Below, piece by piece: positions 1 to 13,000 of a DNA stretch of 51,037 nt. Under the pieces are notes generated by a model. The model was not told the DNA's origin, did no database searches, and saw only the letters and a program-made list of their open reading frames with translations. Numbering within the stretch: the first letter of the stretch is position 1; the number at the start of each line of letters is the position of its first letter. The DNA lies in contig JACGCK010000286.1 in the NCBI GenBank assembly GCA_014925825.1, positions 1 through 51,037 of the forward strand. The letters run 5' to 3'. A program made the position numbers and the translations under genes. Origin of the DNA: Pholiota molesta (lineage: Eukaryota > Basidiomycota > Agaricomycetes > Agaricales > Strophariaceae).

Positions 1-1809
1 CAACACTGGGACCATCGAAGCGATCGGCCTCCGAGAGGGCTTGGAGAACCTGAGCATACGATGAGAATACGGCGACGCTTGCTACGAAGACGTCTCCGTG
101 GTTCATAGCATAGAGGCCTGCATCGTGTTTGCGTCGGTAGGGTCGACGTTGTTGCGCGAGGAAGGGGAGTGTCGAGGATGAGGATGTTGATGTTCAGACG
201 AGATGCAATGGCGTGATGCAATCCAGAAGCTCCAAGATCGTAAGACCAAGCATCGGAACCAATAATCCATCTTGAGCGAGTAGGGAAGAATTCCTGGAGG
301 GCCAGAATGCGTTTGACCGACGGGTGGTCGACTGGTGTCGACTCGAGACTCTCGACGATGGATTTTCCTAACGCACTGCTCTAACATCGTCGTCCTTAGC
401 CAGCACCCACTTGGTCAACAGCTCATGCAGCTCCGAATCGAGATCAGCATCTTCCAGAAGCGCTTGAACGCTGTTCACCAGCTCTGCGCGCGAATCCAAT
501 TGTCCCCGAACGCGGCCCAATGCATATTCGGGCGTGGTAGCAATTTCGCCCTGGGAAGCAACAAGGGATGGAGAGTTTCGATTTCGAGCCTCTCGTTGAA
601 GAGGTGGGCTAAAATCTTCGTATATGCGGCTTCATGTTTGGGAACGTGGGGGATGCTGTCTGCTGCCGATGAAGGGGTTTCAATTTGACCGAGGAGAAGG
701 CGCGCTGTTGGAGCGAGGGCCGATTTCTCGATGAGGTCATGATGTCAGAAACCTGGACGTTGCTCGAGTTGCCCAAAATTCCGCTTTGAATAACAAGCTC
801 TTGTTCTGAACTTCGTTGTTGCAGGGCAGTGACGATGTCCAGGTATATTGGCGTCCATCTGCTGTGCCATCGGAACACTTGCTCGAGAACGATGACGCGT
901 TAGCTGATGAAGGGATGACTTGCAAAAGTCGGGAATGTGGTAGGGGGTTGGCGAGCGATAGTGATACGAATGAAACACCTTCAACAAAGAGGTCAAAATC
1001 TGTTTTCCCAAGGGTGAAGATGACGGTGTGCGGTTCAGGAGATCCGCGAGGGACAAGTGGACGCAATGGGCGCCTCACGAGCGCCAAGGTATCCAAAGCT
1101 GCTGATTCATATATTTTGAACAAGTCCACCGCACCCTGATCATCCTCTGGGTGTGGAAGACCATTGGAAGAATGACCATTGGTATGACCATTGGAAGCAT
1201 GACCATTGGTGTGTCCGTTAACGCCATTCACTGGAGTCACACGTCCGCTTGATGCCGATCGTGGAGACATCGGGTGCTTGGCCGACAAGAGGAAAGGCTG
1301 AATTTTTACTTCCGGGATCTCTTCCGGAGAATCTTCCGGACTTCCTTCATAGAAACGTGAACGACCGCCTTCCGTTCGAGCCTGGCGAGTCTTGCGGCCA
1401 AGAGCGCATTATCATGGGCTTGCTGACTGGTCGTGGAAACTAGGAAGAACGGTACGGCGGCCCGCAGAAGGAGGACATCGGAAAGGTCGTCTTGAACCGC
1501 GAGATGAAAAACTACGGGCAGTGCTGAGAGTTCACTGAGATGCAGAACTAGTCGTGTTAGCATCTGGGAACTGGCCGATGCGGTGAAGGATGTGAGGTTT
1601 GTGGTGTTGCGGAGGATGGTGGAACCAGAATCGGCACCAAATGGCGATGAGATGACCGTGGGCTTGTGTACTGATGTCCGTGATAAAGTGCTATACTTTT
1701 GAGAGAACTTCGAGAACGAAGGAGGTGGGGGAAGAGAATCGATCACGACGTCCGAGGTGAGGTAGGCAACGCGGGCCACCGCCGATACGGAGCCAAGACT
1801 GGAGGCCAT
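1..1809 (-). CDS. MET5: Sulfite reductase [NADPH] beta subunit, 5' part (cut by left edge, frameshifted)
   Basis: Encodes the N-terminal part of the siroheme sulfite reductase subunit, which reduces sulfite to sulfide in cytosolic sulfur assimilation. The start is the ATG at 1809 (reads MASSLGSVSAVARVAYLT). Recognisable Met5 segments follow: LPVVFHLAVQDDLSDVLLL near residue 100, a stretch ending in LLQVIPSSANRVIVLEQVF, WIIGSDAWSYDLGASGLHH, and GLYAMNHGDVFVASVAVFSS just before the edge. The siroheme and Fe-S half lies outside the window. No introns are needed, but the frame must be corrected about seven times, near 1354, 899, 737, 577, 370, 165 and 141. Each is resolved by one extra base, mostly in a short homopolymer. 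A Gly/His/Asn-rich spacer (repeats of NGHTNGH type) at 1150-1240 is unusual within this family. The identity is firm; whether the gene is really broken is not. Confidence 0.85.
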
Positions 1810-2049
1810 GGTGGCTGTAATAAGTTTGTCAGACGAAATCCAGACGAAGTCGTAAATATCATACCTAATGGTCGTAGAGAAGAATTTTAAGGGATCGCGG
1901 GACGCCGGGAACGGTTATGAACGGCCTAGGAACGGTGAGAGGCATTCGGAATTCGTCGATGAGCAAGTAATTTGCAGGAAGCACACCATCCCTTTGCGAG
2001 TGTTTGTTAACAACATAACTTTACAATCTTATCAGATAACTTAATGACC

Positions 2050-2061
2050 TCGTCACATGAC
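2050..2061. promoter_or_regulatory. E-box-like palindrome upstream of MET5
   Basis: A GTCACATGAC palindrome lies about 245 bp upstream of the MET5 start codon. It differs by one base from the TCACGTGA core bound by Cbf1-type bHLH factors at sulfur-assimilation genes. The position fits, but the motif is short and imperfect. Confidence 0.2.
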
Positions 2062-5000
2062 CGGACTTCGTGAGTTCCCGCCAAACGAGGATGCGCTCCA
2101 ACTTGAACTTGAACACGTTTGAATTTGAAGACCTATACTTCAGCGCGCTGGCAAGTCGCTGCTATGTATCGGCTTGCCATGCATTGTCCTCTCACATATC
2201 TTCTATCTGTGAGACTGCTTTGAAACTACATCCCGAGTCTAAGTTCTGGTCTAGTTCTGGTCACTGCCGTTGATGAAGATGCATTCTCTACGCCAACACA
2301 TCGCATTAGCATGCCTCTTAATCTCTGGCTCAGAATTCTTCAAGCGATTGATGATTCATGGGCCAACCTTTGTGCCTAGCTATGGGTATTCGCGCAATTT
2401 ATATCATGGTCAGAATGGCCTCACAGGCGATCATGTTATTCACATCTGATCAAGATGTACCCATTCTTTCTTGCTATGGCTCTTTTCCGGGTTCATGGCG
2501 TGCAGATAAGATGGGAAAACTTACACAGACAGGCGATGGATATAATTGGGAAAGGAGGAATCTGACTGGTTTGCATACCTCGATTCCTTCAAGTGGTGCG
2601 TTTTCTGCCATTATAACCTTCCATCTCTAACTTTTACTTCAGAGGATCTGGATGATCCTATGTCGAACGAAGATAGTGGCCGCCCCAATTGTTGTATCTG
2701 TGAAGCAGCGAGACAATCAATTCAATTTGATACACAAGCTAGATAGCCACGTTCGTGGCAAGGCTTACGGCGCGGTGCAATCTTCAATTATATATTGTTA
2801 TGATTAGCACTGATAGACATTGACGGATATATATATAAAGGTGAAATGCGACGTGCTTCTATGTTTTTCGTATGCTCGACATCATGGCATCGGTGGAGTC
2901 GTGAGGAATAATACTTGGTACGTCATTATATACGTCGTCGGGTATAATCTGCTAATCTTCGTAACACATCTAGATTTTGTGGTGCAAAGCCATTATTTCC
3001 TCCCGATTCTGCTTCTTCGCTCCGTGGCTGTGTGACGGGACTACCGAAGCGAGATATGTTTACCGTTTACCTCAGTACGTTTATTCCCTTAAATGGTTGT
3101 TGAGTTCTTTTCAAGTGAAAATTCCCATTTTTGTACTTGCAGAAATGTTTTGATGGGCTCGACTATCTCGTTGGCCATAAAGATGCACCGAAAATAGGTA
3201 AGCTACAGCTAATCGTCGCCCATACACATATCGCGATGTTCATTTTTGGAAACAGACAGATACACTTACGCAACGATTTGACTTAAATACCTGGACTATC
3301 AAAACACAGGTGTGCTGGTCCGTACATTATGCTGGAGGTATCATCCTATTTAGCTACCCAAAATCCGCTTGCTCAAAATCTTACTGCAAAGTATAGGTAT
3401 ACCCAACTCTGCGATATCACGCTCGTAATCTCTTTTCTGAACGTCCTATCATGGAACTCGAGATAATTATAATTAAAATGGCCGAGACCCGAATCTAGGT
3501 CTATAAGTATACGCGTCGGTCGGTCACGTCCTTTTATCCTCTCCACTCCACTTACCTCCTTGATACGATCACTCTTCAGGTGTATATAGCATATCGGATG
3601 TTCATTTCAAAGGGTTGTGCTCAACATCTCGATTGTTGACTGATAGCGGTGAATCCTCGCTTGCAAGAACCAACGCGGTCGAATGTAGTGCGATTGACAT
3701 ATGAATTCTGCCGTCGGTTGAGGATCGGCCTCTTTTGCCAGCTTCTGTCAGCCTCTGTCAACCTATCTTCCTCTGATTGTACTCCGGACAAGCCACGGGG
3801 CAATCCTTATCTGCGCAACATTTGATCGTTCCTATCGCGCTTCCGCTATTCCATCGTTTTACGCCGCTGGAGCTACTGGCCCGCGAATGTCTTCAACACG
3901 ACTGCTTCGTCTCCATCTTGTTGGGCGCACAAGCTACCGAAGTAGATGCTGCTATAGATTGCTTGGTCCTCTAGTATCTTCGAAGATAAATGCAGCATGG
4001 GTTATACTCGTGCATTCTTGTGGTCACGTCTCAAATCAAGAGTTGCTCTTCTGGTCATTTAGTCTCGACACAACCTTGCTCATCTAATAACTCAGAAGTT
4101 TCGTGCTGAATGTTCTTTGGCAGTCCCCGCATTTGAACTTAGACAGCTACATAGCGACAAGGTCAAGAACTTAAACCTGTACAGTGGCCGACTCTTATCT
4201 TTGTCATTCGCTCTACACTATCTAATGCAGGGTATTTATTTCTACCGCACTAGGCTTATCAAACTACCACACTATGATTTCAATTCCCGAGGAAATTGAC
4301 CTCATCTACTTCTATTTGAACACTTCATCGGCCCTTTAGCCATTATCTGATGGCCGCACCACTAGTTTTCTCTGCGACTAGACGGACACAAGGCTTCTAT
4401 GGTGATACCATACGTCCAATCTACTTCTCTACTCTGGTTTCACCGGAACTTGGTATCGTCATGGCCTCATGGCTTTAATGCCCGCCCAGAGGCTTGGACT
4501 AGTGTGTAAAGTTTATACCTTACTCGCATACGCCCAAATGCCGTGTGCAGCCTGGCAGCGTAATTTCTGCAGTTACATGCTGCGCATGTCCAAACTGGCA
4601 TGGCCGTTCCAAATTTGCATCAATTCTGCTGAGATTGCTCCCACTCATCTTCAGTCTCCCAAGGAATGAGATTCGACTATTCATTGGTGAGGAAGATGTC
4701 TTGTTATCACTCACACTCCATCGCTGTACTCCCAGGTATACTTATGGCCAGATCGACTGATTTGCGGGGCAGTTTGACAGAGCATAATAAGCGATTCCGG
4801 GCATTGCGGAGGCGTTCTCAGGCGTTGTTAAATACTCAGTAGGTATCATACGATGCGGCGATCATCAAAAGGAGAAACGCCGTGTCAAGCCACCCATGAC
4901 TCGTTTCTTTTACCGACGTTCAAAGAAAGAAGCATACACCTTTGCCAAAAGACGTGGAGACAGTCGATATAAACCCACCTTATGTCCTTCCCGCGAAGGT

Positions 5001-5461
5001 ATTATTGGCGGCATTAAGAGGGAAAATATGACCCTACGGACTGGATTCTTCGATCTCACAAGTGAACATCGCCAAAAAAAATTTAGGCGCATTGGAAACT
5101 GGAATAGAGATCATAAGTGGAATCCGGAATAGAACATGTTACAGAACAGATGATATATACGAAACGAAGGGCAAATAGGGTATGAGCAAGAGGTATATGT
5201 GATGTAAAATACATATGCAGTGGAAATGTGAAGTGCGACCTGGTCGAGAATGAAGTTTCTCTGAAAATACAATGCCAAACGTCCTTTTGGGGTGTGGGGG
5301 TAACGAGAAGGATGATGGGAATAGTCTGAACATGTAGAGAATTCGATGGTTCGCGGGCGTGAACGACAGCTTGAAAGCTCCGTGACTTGCTTGACATAGG
5401 GGAAGTCGGGCTCGGCATTGGAAAGTGGCCCGGTGATGCAGTTTATGTGGGGTCCTCAAAT
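2062..5461. other. Gene-poor stretch, no recognisable gene
   Basis: All reading frames are short (under 120 codons) and none contains a protein signature I recognise. Composition is more AT-rich than in the genes to the right. Several ORFs overlap on both strands, which is typical of non-coding sequence. I see no tRNA, rRNA, long terminal repeat or transposase motif. It could be decayed mobile-element or gene debris. Confidence 0.5.
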
Positions 5462-5761
5462 CTACTTCCTTGCCTTCAAAATATAGGTCAGCTCCAGAGA
5501 AGAAGTCTCCTGGAAAAATGGAAGAAATATTCTTACATTTTGTGGCTGTTTCTGCGATTGAACTTTACGAGAAGTTCCGAACGGGGCACCGTAGGGATAC
5601 CCATAAGCACTAGCTTGGCCGTTGTTATATGGGTCACTGCCATTCTGGGTGACAGAGCAGTTGGTGAACGGATGGACTGCGAAGGGGTCGAACTTGGCGA
5701 GCGATGGTGACGAGCTCGAAGAAGAGCTTGAGTCTGTTGAGGACGACGATGAAAGAGACAT
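5462..5761 (-). CDS. Small Ser-rich hypothetical protein (99 aa)
   Basis: An ORF of 99 codons opens with a run of Ser and Asp (MSLSSSSSTDSSSSSSSSPS) and continues with an Asn/Gly/Tyr-rich stretch (YNNGQASAYGYPYGAP). A good TATA box (TATATAAA at 5882-5875) lies about 115 bp upstream, and the start context ACAAACATG suits a fungal initiator. No signal peptide, membrane segment or family is recognisable. Low-complexity ORFs arise by chance, so this is a candidate only; it could also be the first exon of a longer gene. Confidence 0.3.
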   Translation of the reverse strand: MSLSSSSSTDSSSSSSSSPSLAKFDPFAVHPFTNCSVTQNGSDPYNNGQASAYGYPYGAPFGTSRKVQSQKQPQNVRIFLPFFQETSSLELTYILKARK

Positions 5762-5874
5762 GTTTGCTAGCAGTGATGATGATGTGAGGTGGTCTGAGAT
5801 TGGCTCTGTTTAATTGAGTATGGAGGTGGATAGTAGGAGAGAGATGCAACCTATGATGCAAACACCTTGCCACC

Positions 5875-5882
5875 TTTATATA
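5875..5882 (-). promoter_or_regulatory. TATA box
   Basis: TATATAAA on the minus strand, 114-121 bp upstream of the ATG at 5761. It supports a promoter for the small Ser-rich ORF. Confidence 0.35.
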
Positions 5883-5899
5883 GCATCTGGTATAGTCGT

Positions 5900-8880
5900 C
5901 CCGAGTCCGATCCCTACATCGCAAATGCCAGCACTTCATGTCCACCAATGGGTGATACCCCACGCCTGGCACAATTCCTACATCGGGCCGAGAAAAACGT
6001 ATAAGAACATGGCGTACTTGAGGAATGGCAGGATGCTCGACCAGTGGGGAGATTTGTAGAAAAGACCATATCAGAATTTAATCTTAGCATGACCGAACGT
6101 TGACAATAGCCAAACTGGGAGTTGATGAGATGATAGTCCGGATGACGGCTAAAATAATCCAGTTTTGTTGGAAGAAAACCTACAAGGTCAGCTGTGCGGT
6201 CTAGCCAGGGATAGCTCGGACTGCCGCATATTACATGAACGTCAAACATCGTGGGGACCCCGTGGGGTATTATTTCCCCAATTTCCATTGAACGCGTTAT
6301 GCGTGTGCCTGTCGTTCGAATACGTTACCCAAGGTTACCCACATGTATATCTTTCATGACTGAAGAAAAGCACGTGTAGAAGGACGGTAAGATAGAGGCT
6401 ATCTTATGAACTTGAAGCTCATGATTGAAGAGCAGTGATGGCATGTTCCGATCCAGGTAGTAATCGGCACAGGAGCAATTTCGTCGAGGTTTCCGCTGTC
6501 CTCCAAATTTGAAGCATATAGGCTAGGAACGTAAATTCGGAGGCGATGCCACAGAATAATTTACGAGAATAGACGTTTGGACGGTAATCCAGCTTTGACG
6601 TTGAAGAAGGAAAGAAGTTAAGTAGAAAGAGACGGAGCCAGGACGGAGCCCAATCAAGCTGTAGTCGGATGGTCACGCGATTACTTTTGGCCACCAAACG
6701 GCCCGACCCTTTGTTCTGCTCTTGTTCTGTTAATGGCGTTAACTAGGATGTTTGTTTCTTCAGAATTCGGGTTGCCAACCGTAAATTATTATGAGACCAC
6801 AAATCTCGACCACGAAGTGTCACCGCGCTAAAAGTCCGAAGTTAAGTTGTGCTGCTAATCGCCTACCTCCTTTCATTATCATCAAATTATCATGGTCAAA
6901 ACAGTGACATAGCGGGGATCTGGCGGGGATGATCTTTCGAAGCTGCGTTTCGGAGAAACAGTGGAAACTACTCGTCTGAAATAAGAAATAGCAGTCTCGC
7001 AAAACCTTATATCTATATGCAGAAGCTTGAAAATTGCCATACCACTCATTTAGCATTCCTTCAAGTTGGCTCTTCATTTTATGCATTTTCATCAGATTCA
7101 TCTATACATGGAGCCATTGAGTATCAAATATAGTTGCACACGTTGCCCCTATACAACTTCGAAAGAGCGTGATGAAGACGGCATGAAGACGATGTGCTGA
7201 AAATGTGATCACATAAAAGGCTAGTAATTTCCTTGGGATTCTCATAGGAAATGGGAAGATGGAGGCTTATGTCCGAACCAGAATGTTCCCGCCTCCGGAT
7301 CATTGGGTTCCCAGAATGTACTTCTTCCACAATGTGTGTAACGGTCAACCTAGCAAAGGATTTGCTTTCTGCAACTCTAGAAACTATATGCGGGCTGAGA
7401 ATCTTTGGGGATCAACTTGTACCATCAGCTTGCTTACCAGGACCTTAGGAGCCAACATAATAGTTGGAGATTAACGCATTTTTAGACCACTCGAAGCTTT
7501 CAGCCAAGGACAAGTAAATATAGTACATACTGGTTATGGATTCAAAGCCACTCGAGACGCCCACATGTTGGTCTTAACTTCATCATGGGTTCATTTGAGG
7601 AATGAACCAAAAATACATTTCTGGCATGGAGAAGAATAAAGGGCACTCGTGATTGGGACGTGAGGAGAACAGCTGGCCGAGAGATAGCTTTTGTAAACTT
7701 ACTTTCATTGAACGACAAGACTCTGTTCTAGCTCAGGGATTCTGCCAACTTCTTGTAAAGGTTTGCGGATAAAGAGCGGCACGTTCTCACACGGGGTCCA
7801 CAATAGTCGCCTCAGTTAAGACACGGCGGAACACGTTGACGGTGAAGTTCGTAATTTCGAGGAATTTTCTTCTCACAGAAAGACCAGTGATGGCAAATGC
7901 GAGCAACACGACTCCTTTCCTTCATGGCGGCGTACTCTTCAATTCGGAAAAACTGCTGCGCACGGGCAAACTCGATAGCACACCTTTTGGACAACGAAAG
8001 TAGCCAGGAACATAGGGGGTTGAAGGAAGGACTCATGGACACAAGCGTGGAACTGAGGAAGTAGATGGTTGGTGAAAGGGCGAGGAGTGATAGTAGCTTG
8101 TAGACGATGAGCCAGCGGCGTAATTTTAAACTAATCACTATGCAGTGGGTGGCTAAGCTAAACAAGAGTAGAGACAGTTCGCTGGCACGAAAGACCCCAT
8201 AACCAGCTCTCTAAGGCAGACTGTAGCTGGACATAGATCATAGGATAGTTGACAATGAGCAGAGCAATCAAGTATAGTCCGCGGTCTTTGCAAATTCTTG
8301 CGGATAATAGCTCTACTCGTAGCTCGACAGCGCTAGCGACGTTATACACCCAATATACACCGAAGCTAATACGTCGATGTTTGAGGAGACGTCGTTTGAA
8401 ACCTTCAAGCTGGGTGGTGCCATTCGACAATCCGTTGCAGAAGAGATTTCAGAGAATAGAGGAAGCCGAACGTACAGTGTTAGCGTCATACAATAGACCA
8501 GAGCTCGATGTTGGCAGTTCAAAAAAATTATTTATGTAATTGACCTGTCCGAGTTTTGTCGATGAGTCGGGGTGTGCCGGACTCGGACTCAATCACCTCA
8601 ATGCTCCCGGTTCGGGCGGCGAGAACGGTCAAAATTGAAGGTGCTGTGGCTATGCTAGGTAATAAAAAAACCGTAAGCTTGTACTTGAAGCCTGCTTTTG
8701 TAGCGGTGAAGGGGAAACCTTTTGGGTAGATGGTTGTATAGAATTTTCATATCATTTCTCTTATTCACTCCCTTTCTAAAATATAACAACCCTGTCCCAG
8801 TTTTTTAAAATTCCGTGAAGGGGCCAACTATGCTCGGCCAAGTGCCGAAAAATTAATTTATATATATATGTGACAAAAAC
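5900..8880. other. Gene-poor stretch, possible degenerate membrane-protein ORFs
   Basis: No gene can be supported. On the minus strand, two ORFs in different frames (8430-8158 and 8165-7812) abut at 8160 and together contain hydrophobic segments such as LYLIALLIVNYPMIYVQL and LLSLLALSPTIYFLSSTLVS. They may be the remains of one membrane protein, but no family motif is visible. The remainder shows only short overlapping frames on both strands. Confidence 0.35.
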
Positions 8881-8890
8881 TATATACATA

Positions 8891-10071
8891 CAAGAAATTT
8901 TATACATACATGGCGCACATTAGGAGCACTATATATATGATCTAAAGGTGTTATAGACAAGTTCTGCGCGCGCGAACAGAAAAAGTCTGCTCGCGCGCGC
9001 AAAAGTTCTGTTCGCGCGCGCGTGAACAACTCTGAGCCGGCCCGGTAGGCCGGCCTAGCTTTTCGACCTCGTAGGGCGGGAGGCACGTACATTTGTGGCA
9101 CAATTTGGGTATCTACGGAAAGCTACGTGCGAGGAGAACACGTTGGTGCAGCTTATAATTCGATTTGGGATCTTGGAAAGGGAGGAGGGGGAGATACATT
9201 GAGTGTAGCATCTAGTTCAGTGGTTACAGGCTGTTATTTCTCGAAATATAAGATATATTAGGTATTTACAGGTTGGTATTGACTATAGGTAGGCTTCCGG
9301 GTACAGTTTGGAAGCTTCCGGAGCCTAGGGAGTGCGGGAGAGCCTGAGGAAGCCTCTCTGTCAGGCGAAGGCCTTGCCAGCGGAGGGCTCTGCCAAATAT
9401 ATACAAGCAACCGGTACGGACAGCTAATTTGCCGGGCCCGATACCTTTGACGGCCGAATTTCCCCACGGCTGCCGATGGCTGAATGATCCGAGCCTACGC
9501 TTGGCCATGTTTGTCAACGCCATCTGAATCATGCCACTGAAACGGCGAGATGCTCTCCCGCATTCCCTAGGCTCCGGAAGCTTCCAAACTATACCCCGAT
9601 ATGTTCCTATAGTCAATATCAACCTGTAAATACCTAGTATATTTTATATTCTCAGAAATAGCAGCCTGTAACCACTGAACTAGATGCTACACTCAATGTA
9701 TCTCCCCCTCCTCCCTTTCCAAGATCCCAAATCGAATTATTATAAGTTGCACCAACGTGTTCTCCTCGCACGTAGCTTTCCGTAGATACCCAAATTGTGC
9801 CACAAATGTACGTGCCTCCCGCCCTACGAGGTCGAAAAGCTGGGCCGGCCTACCGGGCCGGCTCAGAGTTGCTCGCGCGCGCGCGAACAGAACTTTTGCG
9901 CGCGCGAGCAGACTTTTTCTGTTCGCGCGCGCAGAACTCATCTATAACACCTCTAGATCACATATATAGTGTTCTTAAGGTGTGCCATATATGTGTAAAA
10001 TTTCTAGTATATAACACCTCTAGATCACATATATAGTGTTCTTAAGGTGTGCCATATATGTGTAAAATTTC
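8891..10071. repeat. Large inverted-repeat (foldback) element with CG-alternating core
   Basis: The left arm (about 8891-9343) is the near-perfect reverse complement of the right arm (about 9552-10009), around a spacer of about 208 bp. Both arms contain the segment GGCACGTACATTTGTGGCAC, a block pairing GGGAGATACATTGAGTGTAG with its complement, and CG-alternating runs near 8968-9022 and 9869-9930. The outermost ~62 bp of the right arm is repeated in tandem (about 9952-10011 and 10012-10071). No ORF resembles a transposase or reverse transcriptase. The structure fits a non-autonomous foldback or MITE-like element, or an inverted duplication of one. Clear target-site duplications were not found by eye. 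Confidence 0.75.
9952..10071 (+). repeat. ~62-bp direct tandem duplication at the foldback edge
   Basis: Two nearly identical consecutive units each contain AACACCTCTAGATCACATAT followed by AGTGTTCTTAAGGTGTGCCA and end in GTGTAAAATTTC. Only one counterpart, more diverged, is present at the outer end of the left arm (about 8891-8955). Confidence 0.8.
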
Positions 10072-13000
10072 TTAGCATTTCCGTAGCGACCGGAATGGCG
10101 CGCTTCCGGGGCGCCCGCGGCCCCAACGCCGTACAGCGCTTGTGCATTTTTTCGGTTATCGGTAAACGTTCACGAAAGCTTGCAGTATTTTGAACCTTCT
10201 TAGGCGTTATGCACACTGAAATGCAAACGTTTAGAATCAATGATATTATTTTAGCTTCTGCGTAGCTAATTCTGCATATAAAAGGAAAAGATCTACTGAC
10301 ATTTTCAACTTATGATTTTGGGTGACACTTCCTCCGTCACTGGTTGGGTTTTGAGCTGCGAGTTAGCGCGGCTGCCCGTCTCACAATTTAGCACAGAAAA
10401 AAATTGGTAAATTTGGAATAAGAAATCATTCACAATGTCCAGTCAATTCCCGAACACATCGTGTATAATTGTTCAGCCCTAATTGAGTAGTCATTGATGA
10501 TTGAGTTCAAGTTCCTGCTGACAGATCTTCCGTGAAGTTAGTTCTGACGAGCCCACCTTATCAGTAACAAATGCGCTCTAGTCTGCCAATTAAAGCACGA
10601 TCAAGGTGTCGCGACATATCTTTGTGATATACCATAAGGATCAGCATTATATACATTGGGAAAGCTATGTGAAAGGCCGTGAGATTCGGACATGAGATGA
10701 CAGAACACAGTCACAAAACTGACATACGGGAAGTACATTATCCTGATCTTAGGACAAAAGAGACCTGAAAGAGAGTTAGAAGGACGCGACGCCACCGACT
10801 CGGATGTGGATAAGTCATGTAATAAAAGATTGTGCTATTTATAGTCTGGGCGCGAATTCACGGATTCTTAAGCGCTGGTTGGGTGGCAGTTCGCTTTTGG
10901 GCGTATCAAAATTAACAACTGACTTCCGAACGCTGATATAGACTCATCTATATGCAAAGGGCTAATTAAAAAACTATTATTTTAATGACAAAGCTCATAT
11001 CCTACGAGGCCCAAGGTTTTAGACGCTTGTCACGTTAAGAACAGCCAATTAGCAACCGCACTGTACCGTGACCGTTTTGAAGTTTGAAAAAGACTATCCA
11101 ATACGAGGTGAATTATTTCTCCAGAAGCTTAAAGGGTGTATAGATTGCTCGAAGTTTGTAAAACACTCTTTCCGTCCAATTTTACCCGAGGCCACAATGT
11201 CGGTACCCGTCAGACAAACTCAAACCGGTTGCGATTCATACCGATACTCTCAAACCTACCAAAACTAAGGCCTGAGCAACTTTTGCCAATAAATAAGCCA
11301 CAGTCCCCTATTCTAACGGCCCAACCGTAAGTTACACGTCAGACGTAGCGCGACGCCTCCCACACATGCAAGGCGCCACGCAGCGCGTGAAGTCTGGAGA
11401 AACCACCAAGGAGCGTGCGCTATGATTGTGGAGAAAGAAAGCAGGTATGGGGTAATATATCGATCTGACACTTCGGTGGCTTTAGCAGCGCAGCTACAAT
11501 GTCGTATTTTTGGAGTCCTGTGTGATTGTGGGGTAGAAGGATACCTCTACATGGTCTTGGTACCCGGGAGGCACGGGTGATGAGAGGAGAAAAATGGAGG
11601 AGAAAAATAACTGTGGTGTACTAGAACGAAGATGTGGAGATAATCGAATTGGGCAATCCTAGTGTTTTGGAGTCAGTAGCGAGTGTGAGGAAGGTGGCCA
11701 GTGGCACCGTCATGGAGCTCTCTTATACTTCCTCTGCAGGGAGCTGTATGGCTAGCACACATAATTACTTCGATGGCGCGATCGAGAGTCCAATTTTAGC
11801 GTCAATCATGACGAGGCTGAGCGCAGTCGCTTACCTGTCACTGAAAGCAAAACATCAGACACGAGGTCGATGTACTTTGCCTCTGCCTTACAGAGGCTAG
11901 CAGGCACGCAGCGTGTATAAATATTCTCGGTGTCTTTGCATCTTGATCTTATCAGTTCATTCATAACGCGTTGGGTATATTAGATGAAAACTCTTAAGAA
12001 TAGGCGTCGAATATACTTAGATCGATCGTGATCACTGATCGGGATACGGCAGAGGGAAATGCGTTTATGGGATCGCGTGCTCACGCGAGGCGAGAGTCAG
12101 AGAGATAGATGGTTAGAAGGAGTGGATTTGGAGGGATGGATCAATGGATGTGGGGGATTACACAGGCAATGGGGTCGGTGTTCACTCGGGAAGGGGACCT
12201 GCTTAAAGCCCGCTGGTCAGGCGATTAAATGAATAGCTGGAAGCGGGGTAGGAAGTACTATAGTATTTAGACATTTCGTGCCACAACAATGGCGAAGTGC
12301 GTGTCTATTCTCTCGATTTCATGTGGCATCGATGGCTGCGCCTTTATTGCGTACACACGCCGCACATGACGCCTTCCATTCGGACGGCTTGTTGATTATC
12401 GATGGACGCGGTATTGAGTTGACGCGTTGTGCCACCGCGGCGAGCTTGAAAATGGGTGAAATGGGGTCCAGTCTATCGTGCTCGGGTACACAGGGTGTGA
12501 TTCCGATTTCCTGGGCTCGGGGGAGTGTAAGAAGTGATAACGGAAATTAATTTTATTGGCAGGCGAGGGAAAATAGGGTATTGATCTGTGTGCGTCTGGA
12601 CCGTCTGGTGACAATGGCTGTCGAGAAAATATGATTATCGATGGTTGTTCGACCTTCCAAGAACCAAGATTTGGGGTAAACGAATGATAATAAAGGGCGC
12701 CGCTACAGAGGGCTCGGGCGACATGGATGTAGGAAGCACAAATGACTGGAGCACGCGTGGGGAAGAGTCGTCGATGAGCCCAGAACGAGACATGGAGAGG
12801 TGCCACCGTATTGTCGGACAATCACCAGTGCAGAATACTGGTCTGCGCTGCACGCGAAGGCTTGCTGGACACCTGCACTGGCTGCAGATTTTTTCCAAGT
12901 GTAATACCGTGTGCGAATAAGTAGAAGAAGTCCGTCGAGCGAGCGCATTCTGCCGACGCGACGCGTACTGCGCGGGCACGCATACGAAGAACTTGGAGGT

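Noticed and set aside
1..1809. Calling MET5 a true pseudogene
   Set aside because: The breaks are single-base and mostly in homopolymers, like those in other housekeeping genes of the window; the codons between breaks remain well conserved.
7812..8430. Possible membrane protein in two frames
   Set aside because: Hydrophobic segments are present, but there is no family motif, no start context and no intron pattern. Kept only as a remark in the gene-poor stretch.
9693..10036. Matching ORFs with runs of RARARA in both arms of the foldback
   Set aside because: They arise from CG-alternating DNA mirrored by the inverted repeat; they occur in equal form on both strands and have no gene context.
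11916..11923. TATAAATA as promoter of a gene at 12.0-12.6 kb
   Set aside because: No downstream ORF has coding character; the 90-codon ORF at 12278-12550 overlaps equally long frames on the other strand.
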